Below, in pieces: positions 29,147-39,903 of a stretch of DNA of 64,000 bases. The notes beneath the pieces were generated by a model. It ran no database searches. It was not told the DNA's origin and saw only the letters and a program-made list of their open reading frames with translations. Origin of the DNA: Brettanomyces bruxellensis. Lineage: Eukaryota > Ascomycota > Pichiomycetes > Pichiales > Pichiaceae. Each line of letters opens with the position of its first letter. Within the stretch, counting starts at the first letter, position 1. The translations under genes were made by a program, and so were the position numbers. The stretch is taken from the NCBI RefSeq assembly GCF_011074885.1, contig NC_054690.1:2609001-2673000 (forward strand), read 5' to 3'.

Positions 29147-32100
29147 TCAATTTGGATTAAGACCATCATCGTCAAGCAATGAAAAGTCTGTATTCAAAAT
29201 GTCATTTTCGATTGCCTCAAGGCTGAGATTTGGATCATTATCTGTGATGTTCCGAGGCATATTTGTATTCGTCGTCGATGTGCCTTGCCCCATAATTTGC
29301 CCTGTATTAGGAATGGGAGATGACGCAGAAGATGCGTGCAGAGATGGAGGAGATGATAAAACTGGAGTACCAATACCTGACATTGATTGATCAACGCTTA
29401 ATTCCTGCCGTGATGCCCTATGCTGACTCATTGCCTCCTGAATTTCCTCTGGTGAAGGGGTATGCTTATGGACATGAATCTGTTGATGTTGTTCAACCGA
29501 ATTTAACCGAGCAGAGTTCATAATTTTTGGTGACAAACTGGAGGCCTGTGGTGATAGTGCAGGACTCACAGCAGCTGGAGATGAATTCTGTATTTGAGAT
29601 TGCAACTGTGGCATTGTTTCTTGCTGTGTTTGCTGTTGACGCAAAAGTCTTCCCTGTCTCAGGCGTCTGTGCCGTTTCTGATAATTACTCATATACAAAA
29701 CGGCCAGTCTTGTCGCTTGAGATCTTGAAATACCGGGATTACGTACTTGAATCTGGTTCACTACCGCCGCAACCTGTGCAGCCGAAAATCCGCGTTGATG
29801 AGAAGGTGAAGTTGAAGCCGGTGATGTGAGGTCCGAGGAAGATAACGAATGTGTATGATCTCTTCCTGCAGCAAGAATTTGTTCTGGGGTTGGTGTAGGT
29901 GACCTTCTGCTTGGAGATTGAGACAAAGTAGAGGAAAGCGATCTTGATGTTGGCGATGACATAGTCGCCAATTCTTGGTTATTTGAAATTTTACCGTGAT
30001 TTTGTTGTTGTTGTTGCATCTGCATCTGCCATTGCTGCCTCCGTAACTGCTGCTGCTGTTGCTGCTGCCTTTGAGCACGTCTTGCATGTTGAATTTGGCG
30101 AATTTTTTGAAGTCGTCTAATTTGCTCTTGCCTACGGAGCCGCAGCTGCATCTGCATTAACCTTTGGTTTTGAACTTGGACCTGCATATGAAGTTGGGAT
30201 CGGCCACACCTTGCATCGCTGTTGCTGTTGTTGTCTTTATGATGGCTTCTTCCCGTATTTGCTGCAAGATATGCCCTTTTAATTGCTCTGTCTCTCTCGG
30301 ACTTCAGCTTGGAAAGTTGTTCAGGTGTTGGAGTGTCACTGCGTGACTTTTCGTTACCGTTTGAATCGCTTGCGGCAGCATCTGCACTGCCACTTTCAGA
30401 CTTTTTTAAACTTGAGTTTTCTGTAGATAGCTTTGCGTTACGTGCATTACTGGCCTTGGCAACATTTGCTGCGGCCTCCCGACGCCTCATAAGCTTTCTA
30501 AAGGCTTCTAGCATTGATGCCCATCTAAGCCTACGATGTCCACGCTGAATCGAATCCTGGCCTACACCCAAAGGTGATATACGCCGCCGAGTTGTGGCTT
30601 GCACCCTGTGAGCAGCCTGGAGCCATTTTCGAGCCTCTATTGTATATTTTCCCCGCATATCAGAAAATCTAAAACGATTGTTCAACTGTATATAGCGTTC
30701 AAAACACTGCCAGGGGGTCCTTCTCTCAATATTCGAAAAGTATCTGCATGCAGTCGGACGGGGGGCAAGATGTGCGGCAATTATGTCCCAGTTAAAACTA
30801 AACTGTGTGACATATCTCACGAGAAGACGATCATCCTGAGGAAGCCAAATGGTAGGAATTCTCAGCTGAATATCAGCAACAGATGGTGGCCTTGGAGGGC
30901 GCAGAACATTATAATGTGAAAATCTTCCAAATAAAGGACGGTTTGTGTTATTCTTGCCATTTTTCAGGTTAATATGTTGGTCACTCTGCTTACGGAAGAC
31001 AATTTTCTCCCAGCAAATTTCGTCATTCCCTGACGGAGGAGGTAACAATTTGCTGACGTGGCCAAATAAGTTACGGTCAATTGCATGATCAACCCTTTGC
31101 TCGTGGTCTTTTTGCTCACCTGATGGAAATGGCTTATAAACAGGTAACTTGTCTAGAATAACGCGGCCTGCAGTAGGAAGATCCTTCACAATTATTTCAA
31201 GACTAAGTTTTGCAGGATTCTGAAATAGTTTTACAGGTATTTCTATCTTTGATGAATGGATAACCGTTTTTAGGGGGTCGATGCAGGCGGCTTGTTTGGA
31301 TATGGTTGATGCCATGTTCTTCATTATCGTGCGTTTATTGTCATCACTACTCCTATTGCCAGAAACGGCATCTTTATCTTCTGACTTTGCTATATCGAGG
31401 TGATTTCCTAAAGAAGAATCTTCCTTCATAACCTTTTCATCCGATGACTTTATATTGTCATCCTGGACAAACTTAGAACCGGATGATTGGTGCTTGTCAA
31501 TTTTATTTCCAGCAATTGTTTTACTCTTGTTCTGCATTTTCCAATACTCATCAACCTCCCCGGAAATTTCACAACACTTTGCTGCCCTATATCTGCGACT
31601 CTGCTTCATATCAGTAGCAACCCATTGAGCTTCACTCAGTAAACTGTCCCAAAATGTCATACCACCATTATGTAAAAATGGGTCCGCATGTTTTCGTGGC
31701 TGCCTTAAAGACCACCGATCACGCTTTTTCAATTCCTCAATTCTGGAAAACAAAACAGCAACCTTACCTTCAACTAATGAAGTTTCAAAAGATTTGGATG
31801 TAAGAACTTTATGGGCCCGTAAGAGGAGTTTCGGTAATTGTAAAGTCTGTTCATGATAATATAGCTCGGTGAGAGATCTCGCAGCTGCAACTTTATGAGG
31901 CTTACGAGCTGGCATCAACGTGAGCAAAAGATCATCCAACTTCATTTGCTGCCAGTCGAGATCACGGTTACTGTGAAGCTCTGTGTTCGTGAGAGTTGGA
32001 TTCTTCTTAAATCTCTGAATTTGATCAAGAAGTGTTGGGCCATGCTCCGTATTTTCCTCACCAACCGTTTTTTTCTTGTTCTTTCTTAAAAGTTCAATCC

Positions 32101-32629
32101 TTTTTTGTAAACTGACTTTCATAGCTTTAAGTGCTTCCTCTTTCTTTTGATTCTTAATTGTCTGAACATCAATTTTTGTTGTATCCTCTTTTTCAGATAC
32201 CTTTTTATCTAATGCCTTATCAATGTGTGTTGTGTTCGTGTTATCTTGGCCGCTTAACAAATTGGGGTTCGGCGTTTTAGTGTGTGAAGCTTTCTTTAAC
32301 TTCTTCATTTTCTTTCTTGGAGGTTCTGCATGCTCCCTTCTAAGTGCTGTAATGGTAAACTCAACCCCCTTTTGTAAATCATTCTTCTCCAAAAATCGTT
32401 TCAATTCTCCTTCGCTTTGTAAAACATGCTCACTAGAAATTGCAACCAAAGGTACCTTTGCTACTGTATAAAGTTCACAAAGTCTCCTTTTTCGTTCATT
32501 GATAATATTGGCACAATTATGTTTTCTTTTCTCTATAAGTGCCTCTCGTATTTTTTCAATCGAGTACTCGGACGAAAGTGTTTCCGATTTCTTCAGTGTC
32601 TCGGAAGTTGTATCTTGAGAAGCACCCAT
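29147..32629 (-). CDS. EAF1: NuA4 histone acetyltransferase scaffold Eaf1 (Vid21)
   Basis: Platform subunit that assembles the NuA4 complex for histone H4/H2A acetylation. 1160 aa (S. cerevisiae 982). An HSA domain lies at about 310-360 (MTFWDSLLSEAQWVATDMKQSRRYRAA), which binds actin and Arp4 in NuA4. A Myb/SANT domain lies at about 590-655 (WLPQDDRLLVRYVTQFSFNWDIIAAHLAPRP...RRTPWQCFERYIQ). A Gln/Arg-rich region (about 815-880) includes runs of Gln encoded by mixed CAA/CAG, and the C-terminus is Ser/Pro/Gln-rich and acidic at the end. HSA followed by SANT without a helicase is diagnostic of Eaf1 rather than Swr1 or Ino80. It is convergent with GGA (271-bp gap). Confidence 0.93.
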   Translation of the reverse strand: MGASQDTTSETLKKSETLSSEYSIEKIREALIEKRKHNCANIINERKRRLCELYTVAKVPLVAISSEHVLQSEGELKRFLEKNDLQKGVEFTITALRREHAEPPRKKMKKLKKASHTKTPNPNLLSGQDNTNTTHIDKALDKKVSEKEDTTKIDVQTIKNQKKEEALKAMKVSLQKRIELLRKNKKKTVGEENTEHGPTLLDQIQRFKKNPTLTNTELHSNRDLDWQQMKLDDLLLTLMPARKPHKVAAARSLTELYYHEQTLQLPKLLLRAHKVLTSKSFETSLVEGKVAVLFSRIEELKKRDRWSLRQPRKHADPFLHNGGMTFWDSLLSEAQWVATDMKQSRRYRAAKCCEISGEVDEYWKMQNKSKTIAGNKIDKHQSSGSKFVQDDNIKSSDEKVMKEDSSLGNHLDIAKSEDKDAVSGNRSSDDNKRTIMKNMASTISKQAACIDPLKTVIHSSKIEIPVKLFQNPAKLSLEIIVKDLPTAGRVILDKLPVYKPFPSGEQKDHEQRVDHAIDRNLFGHVSKLLPPPSGNDEICWEKIVFRKQSDQHINLKNGKNNTNRPLFGRFSHYNVLRPPRPPSVADIQLRIPTIWLPQDDRLLVRYVTQFSFNWDIIAAHLAPRPTACRYFSNIERRTPWQCFERYIQLNNRFRFSDMRGKYTIEARKWLQAAHRVQATTRRRISPLGVGQDSIQRGHRRLRWASMLEAFRKLMRRREAAANVAKASNARNAKLSTENSSLKKSESGSADAAASDSNGNEKSRSDTPTPEQLSKLKSERDRAIKRAYLAANTGRSHHKDNNSNSDARCGRSQLHMQVQVQNQRLMQMQLRLRRQEQIRRLQKIRQIQHARRAQRQQQQQQQLRRQQWQMQMQQQQQNHGKISNNQELATMSSPTSRSLSSTLSQSPSRRSPTPTPEQILAAGRDHTHSLSSSDLTSPASTSPSHQRGFSAAQVAAVVNQIQVRNPGISRSQATRLAVLYMSNYQKRHRRLRQGRLLRQQQTQQETMPQLQSQIQNSSPAAVSPALSPQASSLSPKIMNSARLNSVEQHQQIHVHKHTPSPEEIQEAMSQHRASRQELSVDQSMSGIGTPVLSSPPSLHASSASSPIPNTGQIMGQGTSTTNTNMPRNITDNDPNLSLEAIENDILNTDFSLLDDDGLNPN

Positions 32630-33166
32630 TTTAAGTAAGCTTTTTTCCTCAATATGTCACCCCCGGTTCAAGCGTTGATCGTATATCCGACTTCTTTTTT
32701 GCAAATGTAGCACAAAAATAAAGAATAAATTTTTGCTTGAAGACTGAATTACTTAACGGATTGATCGTCGCTGTCAATCAAACGCTCTTACTCCAGGCAC
32801 TTCTTTTTCTCTTTCTAACTAATGAAAAAAGATAATTATATAGTATCTGTGTGTATCTGAAGTTGTGGTATGTTCAGAAATAACGGCAAATCAATCTAAA
32901 CCTCAACTTACTTCTCTCAATGTTATTTTAATTTCTCAAACAACAAAAATACGAATAACAATTCAGCATATAGGTATCTTGCAAATGAACGTGAATATGT
33001 TGTTCACAGGTTAGCAAGAGACAAAATTTTTTGGGGATTCCTCCATAGAAAAAAAAATTAAATAAATAGGTAAAAAAAAACGAATAAATTAAACTTGTCA
33101 AAGTACTATACTGATCTACGTTTAATCATTACATGCTTCTCATTTTCGAGATTATTAAATCAGAAA
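32630..33166. other. EAF1 promoter / peroxin 3' flank
   Basis: 537 bp, AT-rich with poly-A tracts near 33050-33080. No gene is seen. Confidence 0.5.
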
Positions 33167-34231
33167 CTAAGATTTGTGCACAACGAGCGCCCTCCTGTAC
33201 AATTTTCTTGTACGAGTAAAGCTACTCACAGTATCTCTATATACACCATTCTCCCATTTATTGTCGTAGTAAACCCATCCTTCAGAATCATGATGCTTAC
33301 AGTACTCCTCGTCTATTTTCCACTTCTCCTCCATCCACTTCCATCTGCAGCCTTGTAATTTCTGTTGTTTTGTAAGTTTTGGGAAAGTGAAATTGTTTAG
33401 AGATAAGCAACATTCTTCTAGATATTCATTCGTCAAGTGTGTTCTTTCAAAAGGCAGAAGTCTGTTCGACCATCCAATTCCTACCCAACGACGTTGATGC
33501 TCATAAATTTCAAATGTCACTATATTAGAGCCTTTTGATATGTCAATTTTAGATTCTGAAGGGATAGTTTTCGCTGCTGCTGTTGTGATTGATGGTCCCA
33601 TTATCAAATTGACAATCTTCTGAACTGCCACGTTTCTCCATATAAGCTTTCTAAAAGTTACGGCCCACGTGGAGTAAAATGTGAGTGAAAAAAACATAAT
33701 CAAAAGTGCAAAATGACGTATCCCAAGAATACGTCTGACAAGAAAGCATTGAAGTGGTATCAAAAGAATACCTAGTACTTCAAGTCTGGATATTTGACTT
33801 TTTGATAAACGTAGACCGCTGCTTAAAAATGATATTCTTGTATTGAGATTCCGCAAAGAATCGATGATTTCTTCCAAAGTTGGAGACTCGGATGTCTCAC
33901 CCAGTGATTGCACAGATGTCTTGGTAAGCCATACTAACGAGCATGCCACGAAGCAAAGAATTATAGAAAGAACAAAGTGACTGAAAAATTCCCAGTATAT
34001 GATTATTATCCCACAAAATGTGATAAGGCATATGGTGTAGTAAGGATCCTCGTCCGTCCACGAAATAATAGATAGTAATCTATTCAAAAGTAGAATAGCT
34101 GGGTATGCCTTTGAAAGAGCCAAGGATATTTTGGGTGGTGTATCCTCGATCAATAACGTTTTATCCCTTCTTCTTTGGTTTAAAGTAGTTGCTTCCGGAA
34201 GAAATCTTGCCTTCACAAATTTCTCATCCAT
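33167..34231 (-). CDS. Pex30/31/32-family peroxin with dysferlin domain
   Basis: 354-aa integral membrane protein. The N-terminal half has several hydrophobic segments (about 40-110 and 150-200), including reticulon-like long hydrophobic stretches. The C-terminal half (about 240-330) is a DysF domain: FEIYEHQRRWVGIGWSNRLLPFERTHLTNE, then CRWKWMEEKWKIDEEYCKHHDSEGWVYYDNKWEN. Members act at ER subdomains and ER-peroxisome contact sites where peroxisomes and lipid droplets form. The short length is closest to Pex32 (S. cerevisiae 413 aa), but the exact paralogue cannot be settled by eye. The head is short before the first membrane segment. Confidence 0.82.
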   Translation of the reverse strand: MDEKFVKARFLPEATTLNQRRRDKTLLIEDTPPKISLALSKAYPAILLLNRLLSIISWTDEDPYYTICLITFCGIIIIYWEFFSHFVLSIILCFVACSLVWLTKTSVQSLGETSESPTLEEIIDSLRNLNTRISFLSSGLRLSKSQISRLEVLGILLIPLQCFLVRRILGIRHFALLIMFFSLTFYSTWAVTFRKLIWRNVAVQKIVNLIMGPSITTAAAKTIPSESKIDISKGSNIVTFEIYEHQRRWVGIGWSNRLLPFERTHLTNEYLEECCLSLNNFTFPKLTKQQKLQGCRWKWMEEKWKIDEEYCKHHDSEGWVYYDNKWENGVYRDTVSSFTRTRKLYRRALVVHKS

Positions 34232-34676
34232 CGAAAGAAAGAATAATCTAAATCAACCATAAATTGAGTTCATTCCTAAAATATATTCAATAGTAGAAGC
34301 CAGTATCAATGTATCGACAAAAGGACTAACCCTAAATTATTCTTCTCATATGCCTTATTAGCTTGGATACTTCAGCAAGCACAAAAAAGATTGCATGCTG
34401 GAGCCTACTTGTATTATCTATCTTACCATATTCTTGCTTTCCCTATCCAAACCGATTCATATTTTGTAGTCGATTGACGCGTCCATGTTTCAATATATAT
34501 ATTTTTTTTTTTTGCCCCCCCTCTTCTCAATGTGTGAGAGGTATATATTTCTTTCCCTCGCAGAATCCAACTTGAGAACCTTTATTTCTTTATATATCAG
34601 ATGGAGAGACGAAAACCGTACATGTAAAGTTTGCCTTCTCTGAAAATATTAGGTTAATTCTAGATACTGAGGGAAC
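34232..34676. other. Divergent promoter peroxin / SEM1
   Basis: 445 bp with a pyrimidine-rich tract (about 34499-34520) and no gene. A GACTAACCC...TTATTAG string near 34324-34361 looks like an intron end, but no coding exon follows. Confidence 0.5.
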
Positions 34677-35069
34677 ATGGTAGCAAGTACTGAGCAGGAA
34701 AAGCCTTCGGAGGTTTCCGAAGAAAAAGCGAAGGTCATCAAGACTTTGGAAGAGGATGATGAATTCGAAGACTTCCCAGAAGATGGTAAGTAGCTTTTTT
34801 GCGATTATTATCAAGAATGTTTAATGTCATACTAACTGTCAACTAATTAGACTGGACAGATGATAAAGCGGTGGGATCAACGCAGCACGGACATCTTTGG
34901 GATGATAGTTGGGAAGATCACGACGATGATAATGATAATTTCACGCAGAAACTAGCGTAAGTATACTAAATCATTGTTTAGGCCTCCTTATGATATATCA
35001 TTTGTGAAATCATACTAACACCAATATATTTACGATAGAGCTGAGCTACAAAGGAATGATCAACAGTGA
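34677..35069 (+). CDS. SEM1: Proteasome lid subunit Sem1 (Dss1/Rpn15), three exons
   Basis: Small acidic disordered protein of the 19S lid, also part of TREX-2 and exocyst-linked functions. Exons are 34677-34785, 34851-34956 and 35039-35069. Introns begin GTAAGT, have TACTAAC branch points at 34830-34836 and 35013-35019, and end in AG at 34850 and 35038. The joined protein is 81 aa (S. cerevisiae 89) with the two Sem1/Dss1 signature blocks: DDEFEDFPEDDW across the first splice and HLWDDSWEDHDDDNDNF in exon 2, then the C-terminal helix with LAAELQ. It is missed by open-frame searches because each exon is short. It sits just upstream of RPT5, also a 19S gene, in the same direction. Confidence 0.94.
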
Positions 35070-35593
35070 GCTTTTCGTCACTGTAATATGGTGTAATATT
35101 CGGCTTTTCTATAAAAGGTGTTCAAATCAAAAATATCACAAGATCTTATTTTTAACTACTTTAATTAGTTTTCGTAGGCCATAGTCCTGTTACGGGTACA
35201 TGGTGTGTAGTCTGTACGTTCTGTTTCCTTCGAGGACTTGTTGTGTCTGGATGTTTAATGTGGGCAAAATGGGTTTATGATCAAAAAAATAGGATGAGAA
35301 AAAAATATCTTAGCTGCCGGTAGGGAGAAAAGTAAAAAAAAAATGAATGGAAGGAATACCCTTGAAATTCGTTGTCACTTTTTATTAATCGCCTTTATTG
35401 TATAGTTCAACAACAAAGTGAATAGCAGATTGATTCTGTTGGAGGTTTGTTATAGCTTACTTAGTACATTCAAAGTAAGATAGCTGGATATTTACGAAGA
35501 ATAATTCTTGAAAAGTATATTGAAAGAGACTAATATTCTATTTTTTTTGTGTCATCTAGTTTATAGAAGTACATATTAAAGCAAATTTACAAT
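35070..35593. other. RPT5 promoter region
   Basis: 524 bp, AT-rich. I looked for the Rpn4 PACE element (GGTGGCAAA) expected for Saccharomyces proteasome genes and did not find it on either strand. No gene. Confidence 0.5.
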
Positions 35594-36883
35594 ATGCCTA
35601 CCCTCGAAGAATTGGAAAAGAATAAGCCGGAAGATGACATTGAAATTGATGATGAAATCTTAAATTCATCAACTTCTGATATCATTAACAGAACGAGGCT
35701 TTTAGACAACGAGATCAAAATTTACAGGTCAGAACTATTAAGGCTTCAACATGAGAAGTCGGTTATGGAGGAAAAAGTTAAGGATAATAAAGAGAAGATC
35801 AAAAATAACAAGCAGCTCCCTTATCTAGTTGGTAATGTTGTTGAGTTGTTAGACATGGATCCTGAAGAAAATGCATTGAATGAAGGTGCCAATGTGGACA
35901 TTGAGTCTACCAGATCTGGTAAGTCAGCAGTTATTAAAACATCCACAAGACAAACAGTGTTCCTACCGATGGTAGGGCTTGTGGAACCAGAAAAGTTGCA
36001 ACCAGGGGATTTGATTGGTGTGAATAAGGATTCATATTTGATTTTGGACAAACTTCCCGCCGAGTATGACTCCAGAGTGAAGGCAATGGAAGTGGATGAA
36101 AAGCCAACGGAAACTTATGCAGATATTGGTGGCTTGGATAAGCAAATAGAGGAACTAGTGGAGGCTGTCGTGCTTCCAATGCAACAGGCTGGAAAATTCA
36201 AAAAGTTGGGTATCAAACCCCCGAAGGGTGCACTTATGTATGGTCCTCCTGGTACAGGTAAGACTTTGCTTGCTCGTGCCTGTGCTGCCCAAACAAACGC
36301 TACCTTCTTGAAGTTAGCCGCTCCTCAGTTGGTCCAGATGTTTATTGGTGATGGTGCTAAACTGGTTCGAGATGCGTTTGAGTTGGCTAAAGAGAAAGCA
36401 CCAACTATTATCTTTATTGATGAGCTTGATGCAATAGGTACAAAAAGATTTGATTCGGATAAAAGTGGTGATAGAGAAGTTCAGAGAACTATGTTGGAAC
36501 TTTTGAACCAATTGGATGGATTTGGATCGGATGATCGTGTGAAAGTTCTTGCTGCCACAAACAGAGTGGATGTACTGGATCCCGCATTATTACGTTCGGG
36601 ACGTCTAGATAGAAAAATTGAGTTTCCATTACCTTCCGAGGATGCTAGGGCACAGATTCTTCAGATTCATGCCCGAAAGATGTCGGTTGACGGGGGAGTG
36701 AATTGGCAGGAGTTGGCCAGATCAACTGATGGATTTAATGGTGCGCAATTGAAGGCCGTTACAGTCGAGGCTGGAATGATAGCTCTTAGAAATGGACAGT
36801 CAAGTGTGAAGCACGAGGACTTCGTGGAAGGCATCAGTGAGGTGGAATCCAGAAAGAGTAAGTCCGTCTCATTCTACGCATGA
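35594..36883 (+). CDS. RPT5: 26S proteasome base ATPase Rpt5
   Basis: AAA+ ATPase of the 19S base ring that unfolds substrates and opens the 20S gate. 429 aa (S. cerevisiae 434). N-terminal coiled coil (about 25-75) and OB domain ([32 protein letters not shown]) precede Walker A GPPGTGKT (about 216-223), Walker [12 protein letters not shown], the sensor region [22 protein letters not shown] and the C-terminal FYA, a HbYX gate-opening motif. The N-terminal MPTLEEL and the near-identity through the ATPase domain identify Rpt5 among the six Rpt proteins. The CTG codon at 36575-36577 falls on an invariant Leu and indicates the standard reading of CUG. Confidence 0.98.
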   Translation: MPTLEELEKNKPEDDIEIDDEILNSSTSDIINRTRLLDNEIKIYRSELLRLQHEKSVMEEKVKDNKEKIKNNKQLPYLVGNVVELLDMDPEENALNEGANVDIESTRSGKSAVIKTSTRQTVFLPMVGLVEPEKLQPGDLIGVNKDSYLILDKLPAEYDSRVKAMEVDEKPTETYADIGGLDKQIEELVEAVVLPMQQAGKFKKLGIKPPKGALMYGPPGTGKTLLARACAAQTNATFLKLAAPQLVQMFIGDGAKLVRDAFELAKEKAPTIIFIDELDAIGTKRFDSDKSGDREVQRTMLELLNQLDGFGSDDRVKVLAATNRVDVLDPALLRSGRLDRKIEFPLPSEDARAQILQIHARKMSVDGGVNWQELARSTDGFNGAQLKAVTVEAGMIALRNGQSSVKHEDFVEGISEVESRKSKSVSFYA

Positions 36884-36979
36884 GTTGAATTACGACATTT
36901 GTTATATGCTCTTTTTTCACCGCACTCTTCTTATATTTGTGTCCAATTTTAATACAAATAAAAATTATACATACTCTCT

Positions 36980-38431
36980 TTAGTCGTACAAAAATATTTT
37001 ACCCGTTGAGCCAGCCATTGCCATCATACTTGATTCCAACGGGTGTGTGTCAATCTTGGTTATAGGTTGATCGTCTGTTTTAATTTTCTTGATAAGCTTT
37101 GTGGTTTTCCAGTCCCAGAAATATGTAAAGCCAACCGCATCACCACTTGCCAAACTTCTCCCATCTGGTGTGAATTGAATGTCAATAGCGTATCCAGCTG
37201 AATGGTGGCCCGTAAAAGTTTTTTTCCTTATTCTTCTGAATTTATCATTTTTCTTAGTGGTAAAAGTAACGATTGTGTTGTCCATGGATTGCGCACAAAA
37301 ATACTTCCCGCTAGGGTGCATTTGCAAAGATGGCATTGATTGTTGTTTGGTACCCTTAATTTCTTTTATTGGCATATTAACTCCTAAATTCCATATCTTT
37401 ATCGTTTTGTCAGCAGAGCTCGTTACAAGATTTGTACCGTCATTGATAAATATCATATCGTTGATAGCCCCCCGATGACTTTCGTATGATTGTACAATAT
37501 CGTTTGAATTTAAATCATAGTGTTCAATATTTGCTTTAGCATTTCCAATTAAAAATTCATTGTTCTTCTTAGGATTGAACTTGGCCACTGTTGGATATGA
37601 TCTTAGTTTCAATTTATTAATACATGTCCCTTTCTCTGTATCCCAAATCTTCACATATTTGTCGTATGAGCAGCTAATGAACTTAGTACCATCTTGGCTG
37701 AAATTTATATAGTTTACCGGCTTTGTATGGCCATAATATCCTCGTAGAAGTTTGTGCCTTCCATATACTTCCCATATTTTAATGTTGTTGTCGTTTCCGC
37801 TCGAAAGTATAAGATGTCCAGTCTTTGGTAGAAATTGCAGTATTTGTACACCATTTTCGTGCGCATGATATGTAAAAAGGACTTTTCTGGGCACATAGCA
37901 TTTCTGTTCTCCAGGTGTACCATTAAAATCTATCTTAGATTGTGATGGCGGATGTAAAATTGGAACCTGCTTCTTTTCAAACAATTCCGTTGTTTCTGTT
38001 TCAGCCGCTTTTCGGTAGTCCTCTGCGTCATCTTCTTTTGGAACACTGAAGTTTTTCAAATTTTCCTTTGAATCCTCTATTTCTTCCGAGCTGCTGGAAT
38101 CATCGTTATCATATCCTGCCCATGGACCTAAATAAGATGCATAATCGTAGGGGTCATCACTACCCTTCCGTGTTTTTTTAATAGTCTTTGAGTCATTTTT
38201 AAACTCTGCATTTGATATTCTACTTTCTTCAAAAAAGCGTTTTCTGCGTTTGAAAGATGTCGCATCAATTTTAATATGTTGCATGTCACCTGTTACGGTC
38301 TTTTCAACTGGCATTGAAGCCGGTTTGTCCAGAAGTTTTGATTGTTCAAAATCTAAATTTGCGTCTGACGGCCTCTTGTTCCGATCACTTTCTTCATCAG
38401 AACCAGATGAGTACCCAGAAACTAATGACAT
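36980..38431 (-). CDS. CDC40: Second-step splicing factor Cdc40 (Prp17)
   Basis: WD40 splicing factor acting at the second transesterification step. 483 aa from the ATG at 38431, which gives MSLVSGYSSGSDEESD, the usual Prp17 N-terminus (S. cerevisiae 455); the frame extends nine codons upstream to a GTG. The acidic, Lys-rich first third includes SYLGPWAGYDNDDSSSSEE, a Prp17 hallmark. About seven WD repeats fill residues 190-483 (e.g. ILSSGNDNNIKIWEV, FISCSYDKYVKIWDTE, LVTSSADKTIKIWNL). It is convergent with RPT5 (96 bp between stops). Confidence 0.95.
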   Translation of the reverse strand: MSLVSGYSSGSDEESDRNKRPSDANLDFEQSKLLDKPASMPVEKTVTGDMQHIKIDATSFKRRKRFFEESRISNAEFKNDSKTIKKTRKGSDDPYDYASYLGPWAGYDNDDSSSSEEIEDSKENLKNFSVPKEDDAEDYRKAAETETTELFEKKQVPILHPPSQSKIDFNGTPGEQKCYVPRKVLFTYHAHENGVQILQFLPKTGHLILSSGNDNNIKIWEVYGRHKLLRGYYGHTKPVNYINFSQDGTKFISCSYDKYVKIWDTEKGTCINKLKLRSYPTVAKFNPKKNNEFLIGNAKANIEHYDLNSNDIVQSYESHRGAINDMIFINDGTNLVTSSADKTIKIWNLGVNMPIKEIKGTKQQSMPSLQMHPSGKYFCAQSMDNTIVTFTTKKNDKFRRIRKKTFTGHHSAGYAIDIQFTPDGRSLASGDAVGFTYFWDWKTTKLIKKIKTDDQPITKIDTHPLESSMMAMAGSTGKIFLYD

Positions 38432-38686
38432 TCCGAGTTCTGCATGAAACACTACCACTTATATTATTGATTTTGTTTGAATCGTCTTAAGGCCTATCTA
38501 TGTCTGGAATCGGACCTGAATAATTGAGATTAAAGTGAATTAGATTGAATCGAGGATCAGGCGGGAAAAAAAATTTATCTACTGATCTGAAATATTCTAT
38601 TCCTCTTCACTCTACCTTTTTATAACGCTGTCATAAACTCATTTCACAGACAAGTAAATAAATAGTACTTACTCGCGCTGAAAGAT

Positions 38687-39577
38687 ATGCCTAAAAGAAC
38701 TCAAGAGGATATCTTGAAAGAGGAAGTTTCGGACATTGATGTGTCATCGAGTGAAGATGAAGAACTCTGTGAGGATGAAGAACCTGAATTGATCGATGTT
38801 GATTTTGACTTCTTCAATATAAATCCTAAGATCGATCATGAAGGCACAAAATGTTTCATAAGACAGATATTTCAGCAGGACTCAGAATTAATTTCCTTTT
38901 CACAATTAACCGATGTTCTTCTATCTAAAAATGAAGTGGGGTCTGCCGTTAAAACAGATGGTCCAAATGGAGATGTGTTCTCCATAATAACAGTTACAGG
39001 ACTAACAGATGGTCCTAATAATCCAATCCTTAAGAAATTCAGTAATTATCTAATTGAGAAAACTGAAAATGATGGAAAATTCAACAGTGTTTTACATCAA
39101 CTTCTCATGCCAGGGTCAAAGCACCTGTTAGGCCTCTTATTTTCAGAGAGGATGATTAATATGCCTGTGGAAACGGTTCCTCCAATGTACAATATGCTGA
39201 TAAAAGAAATGGAGAAGGCCGATTATAAATATGATTACTTTATAATTCCATCGCGTGTTTACAAGATAGTTGATTCAGAGGTCGATAAAGAATTGAAAAG
39301 AGAGGAGGATGGTTCAGAGCCGGCACTCAAGAAGCGTTCTAAAAAAGGTACTAACGGAATGTCTGAGTTGGATTACTATCATGATGAAGATGTAATATTG
39401 GAAAAATATGCTTTGCATCATGGGTATTATGAATATACAAATAAGGGCATTAACCCTGACGCTAGACGGGTGTTTAATGATTACGCTATTGTCCCCAAGT
39501 TAAGCTTAATCCTAATTGATAAGAATTCTCTTGAAAAGGCTATAGAGGAGATGAATTCCAAATTTTCTGCCGCGTAA
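38687..39577 (+). CDS. BCP1: BCCIP-family protein Bcp1
   Basis: Nuclear protein needed for export of the lipid kinase Mss4 and for ribosomal protein uL14 (Rpl23) loading. 296 aa (S. cerevisiae 283). It opens with an acidic stretch (SSSEDEELCEDEEPELIDVDFDFFNINP), typical of the family, followed by the BCCIP fold: SQLTDVLLSKNEVGSAVKTDG, then LLGLLFSERMINMPVETVPPMYNMLIKEM and DYFIIPSRVYK. The C-terminus has YHDEDVILEKYALHHGYYEYTNKG. It is divergent from CDC40 across 255 bp. Confidence 0.93.
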   Translation: MPKRTQEDILKEEVSDIDVSSSEDEELCEDEEPELIDVDFDFFNINPKIDHEGTKCFIRQIFQQDSELISFSQLTDVLLSKNEVGSAVKTDGPNGDVFSIITVTGLTDGPNNPILKKFSNYLIEKTENDGKFNSVLHQLLMPGSKHLLGLLFSERMINMPVETVPPMYNMLIKEMEKADYKYDYFIIPSRVYKIVDSEVDKELKREEDGSEPALKKRSKKGTNGMSELDYYHDEDVILEKYALHHGYYEYTNKGINPDARRVFNDYAIVPKLSLILIDKNSLEKAIEEMNSKFSAA

Positions 39578-39903
39578 ATGAAATGCAAGTTTATAAATTA
39601 TCTATAATTGAGTATAATTATAGGAATCCTTGTATTTTGTTCTTTTTAGTACGATGTTTTTTGTACGGATCAGTATTCTTCTGAGATCAGTTCAAGAGTG
39701 GATGAATAAAAATTGCCAGCAGTCCAGGAATGAAAAAAAATAAAAATAAAATAAAAATAAAAATGAATAAAAAAATTTGAAGAGATCAGGCGAAGAAAAT
39801 GTCTTCCATCTCATTTGATATGTCAGCATAGTACTTTCTTTCATCACCTTGAAATCTTTAAATCCCTGGATTTTCAAGCATCAACTTCTGCGTGACATAC
39901 AAT
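39578..39903. other. BCP1 3' flank / RPO31 promoter
   Basis: 326 bp with an A-rich low-complexity block at about 39733-39776 (mostly A with isolated T). No gene. Confidence 0.5.

Noticed and set aside
34321..34361. GACTAAC...TTATTAG as an intron end upstream of SEM1
   Set aside because: The following sequence does not encode a recognisable exon, and SEM1 is complete without it.
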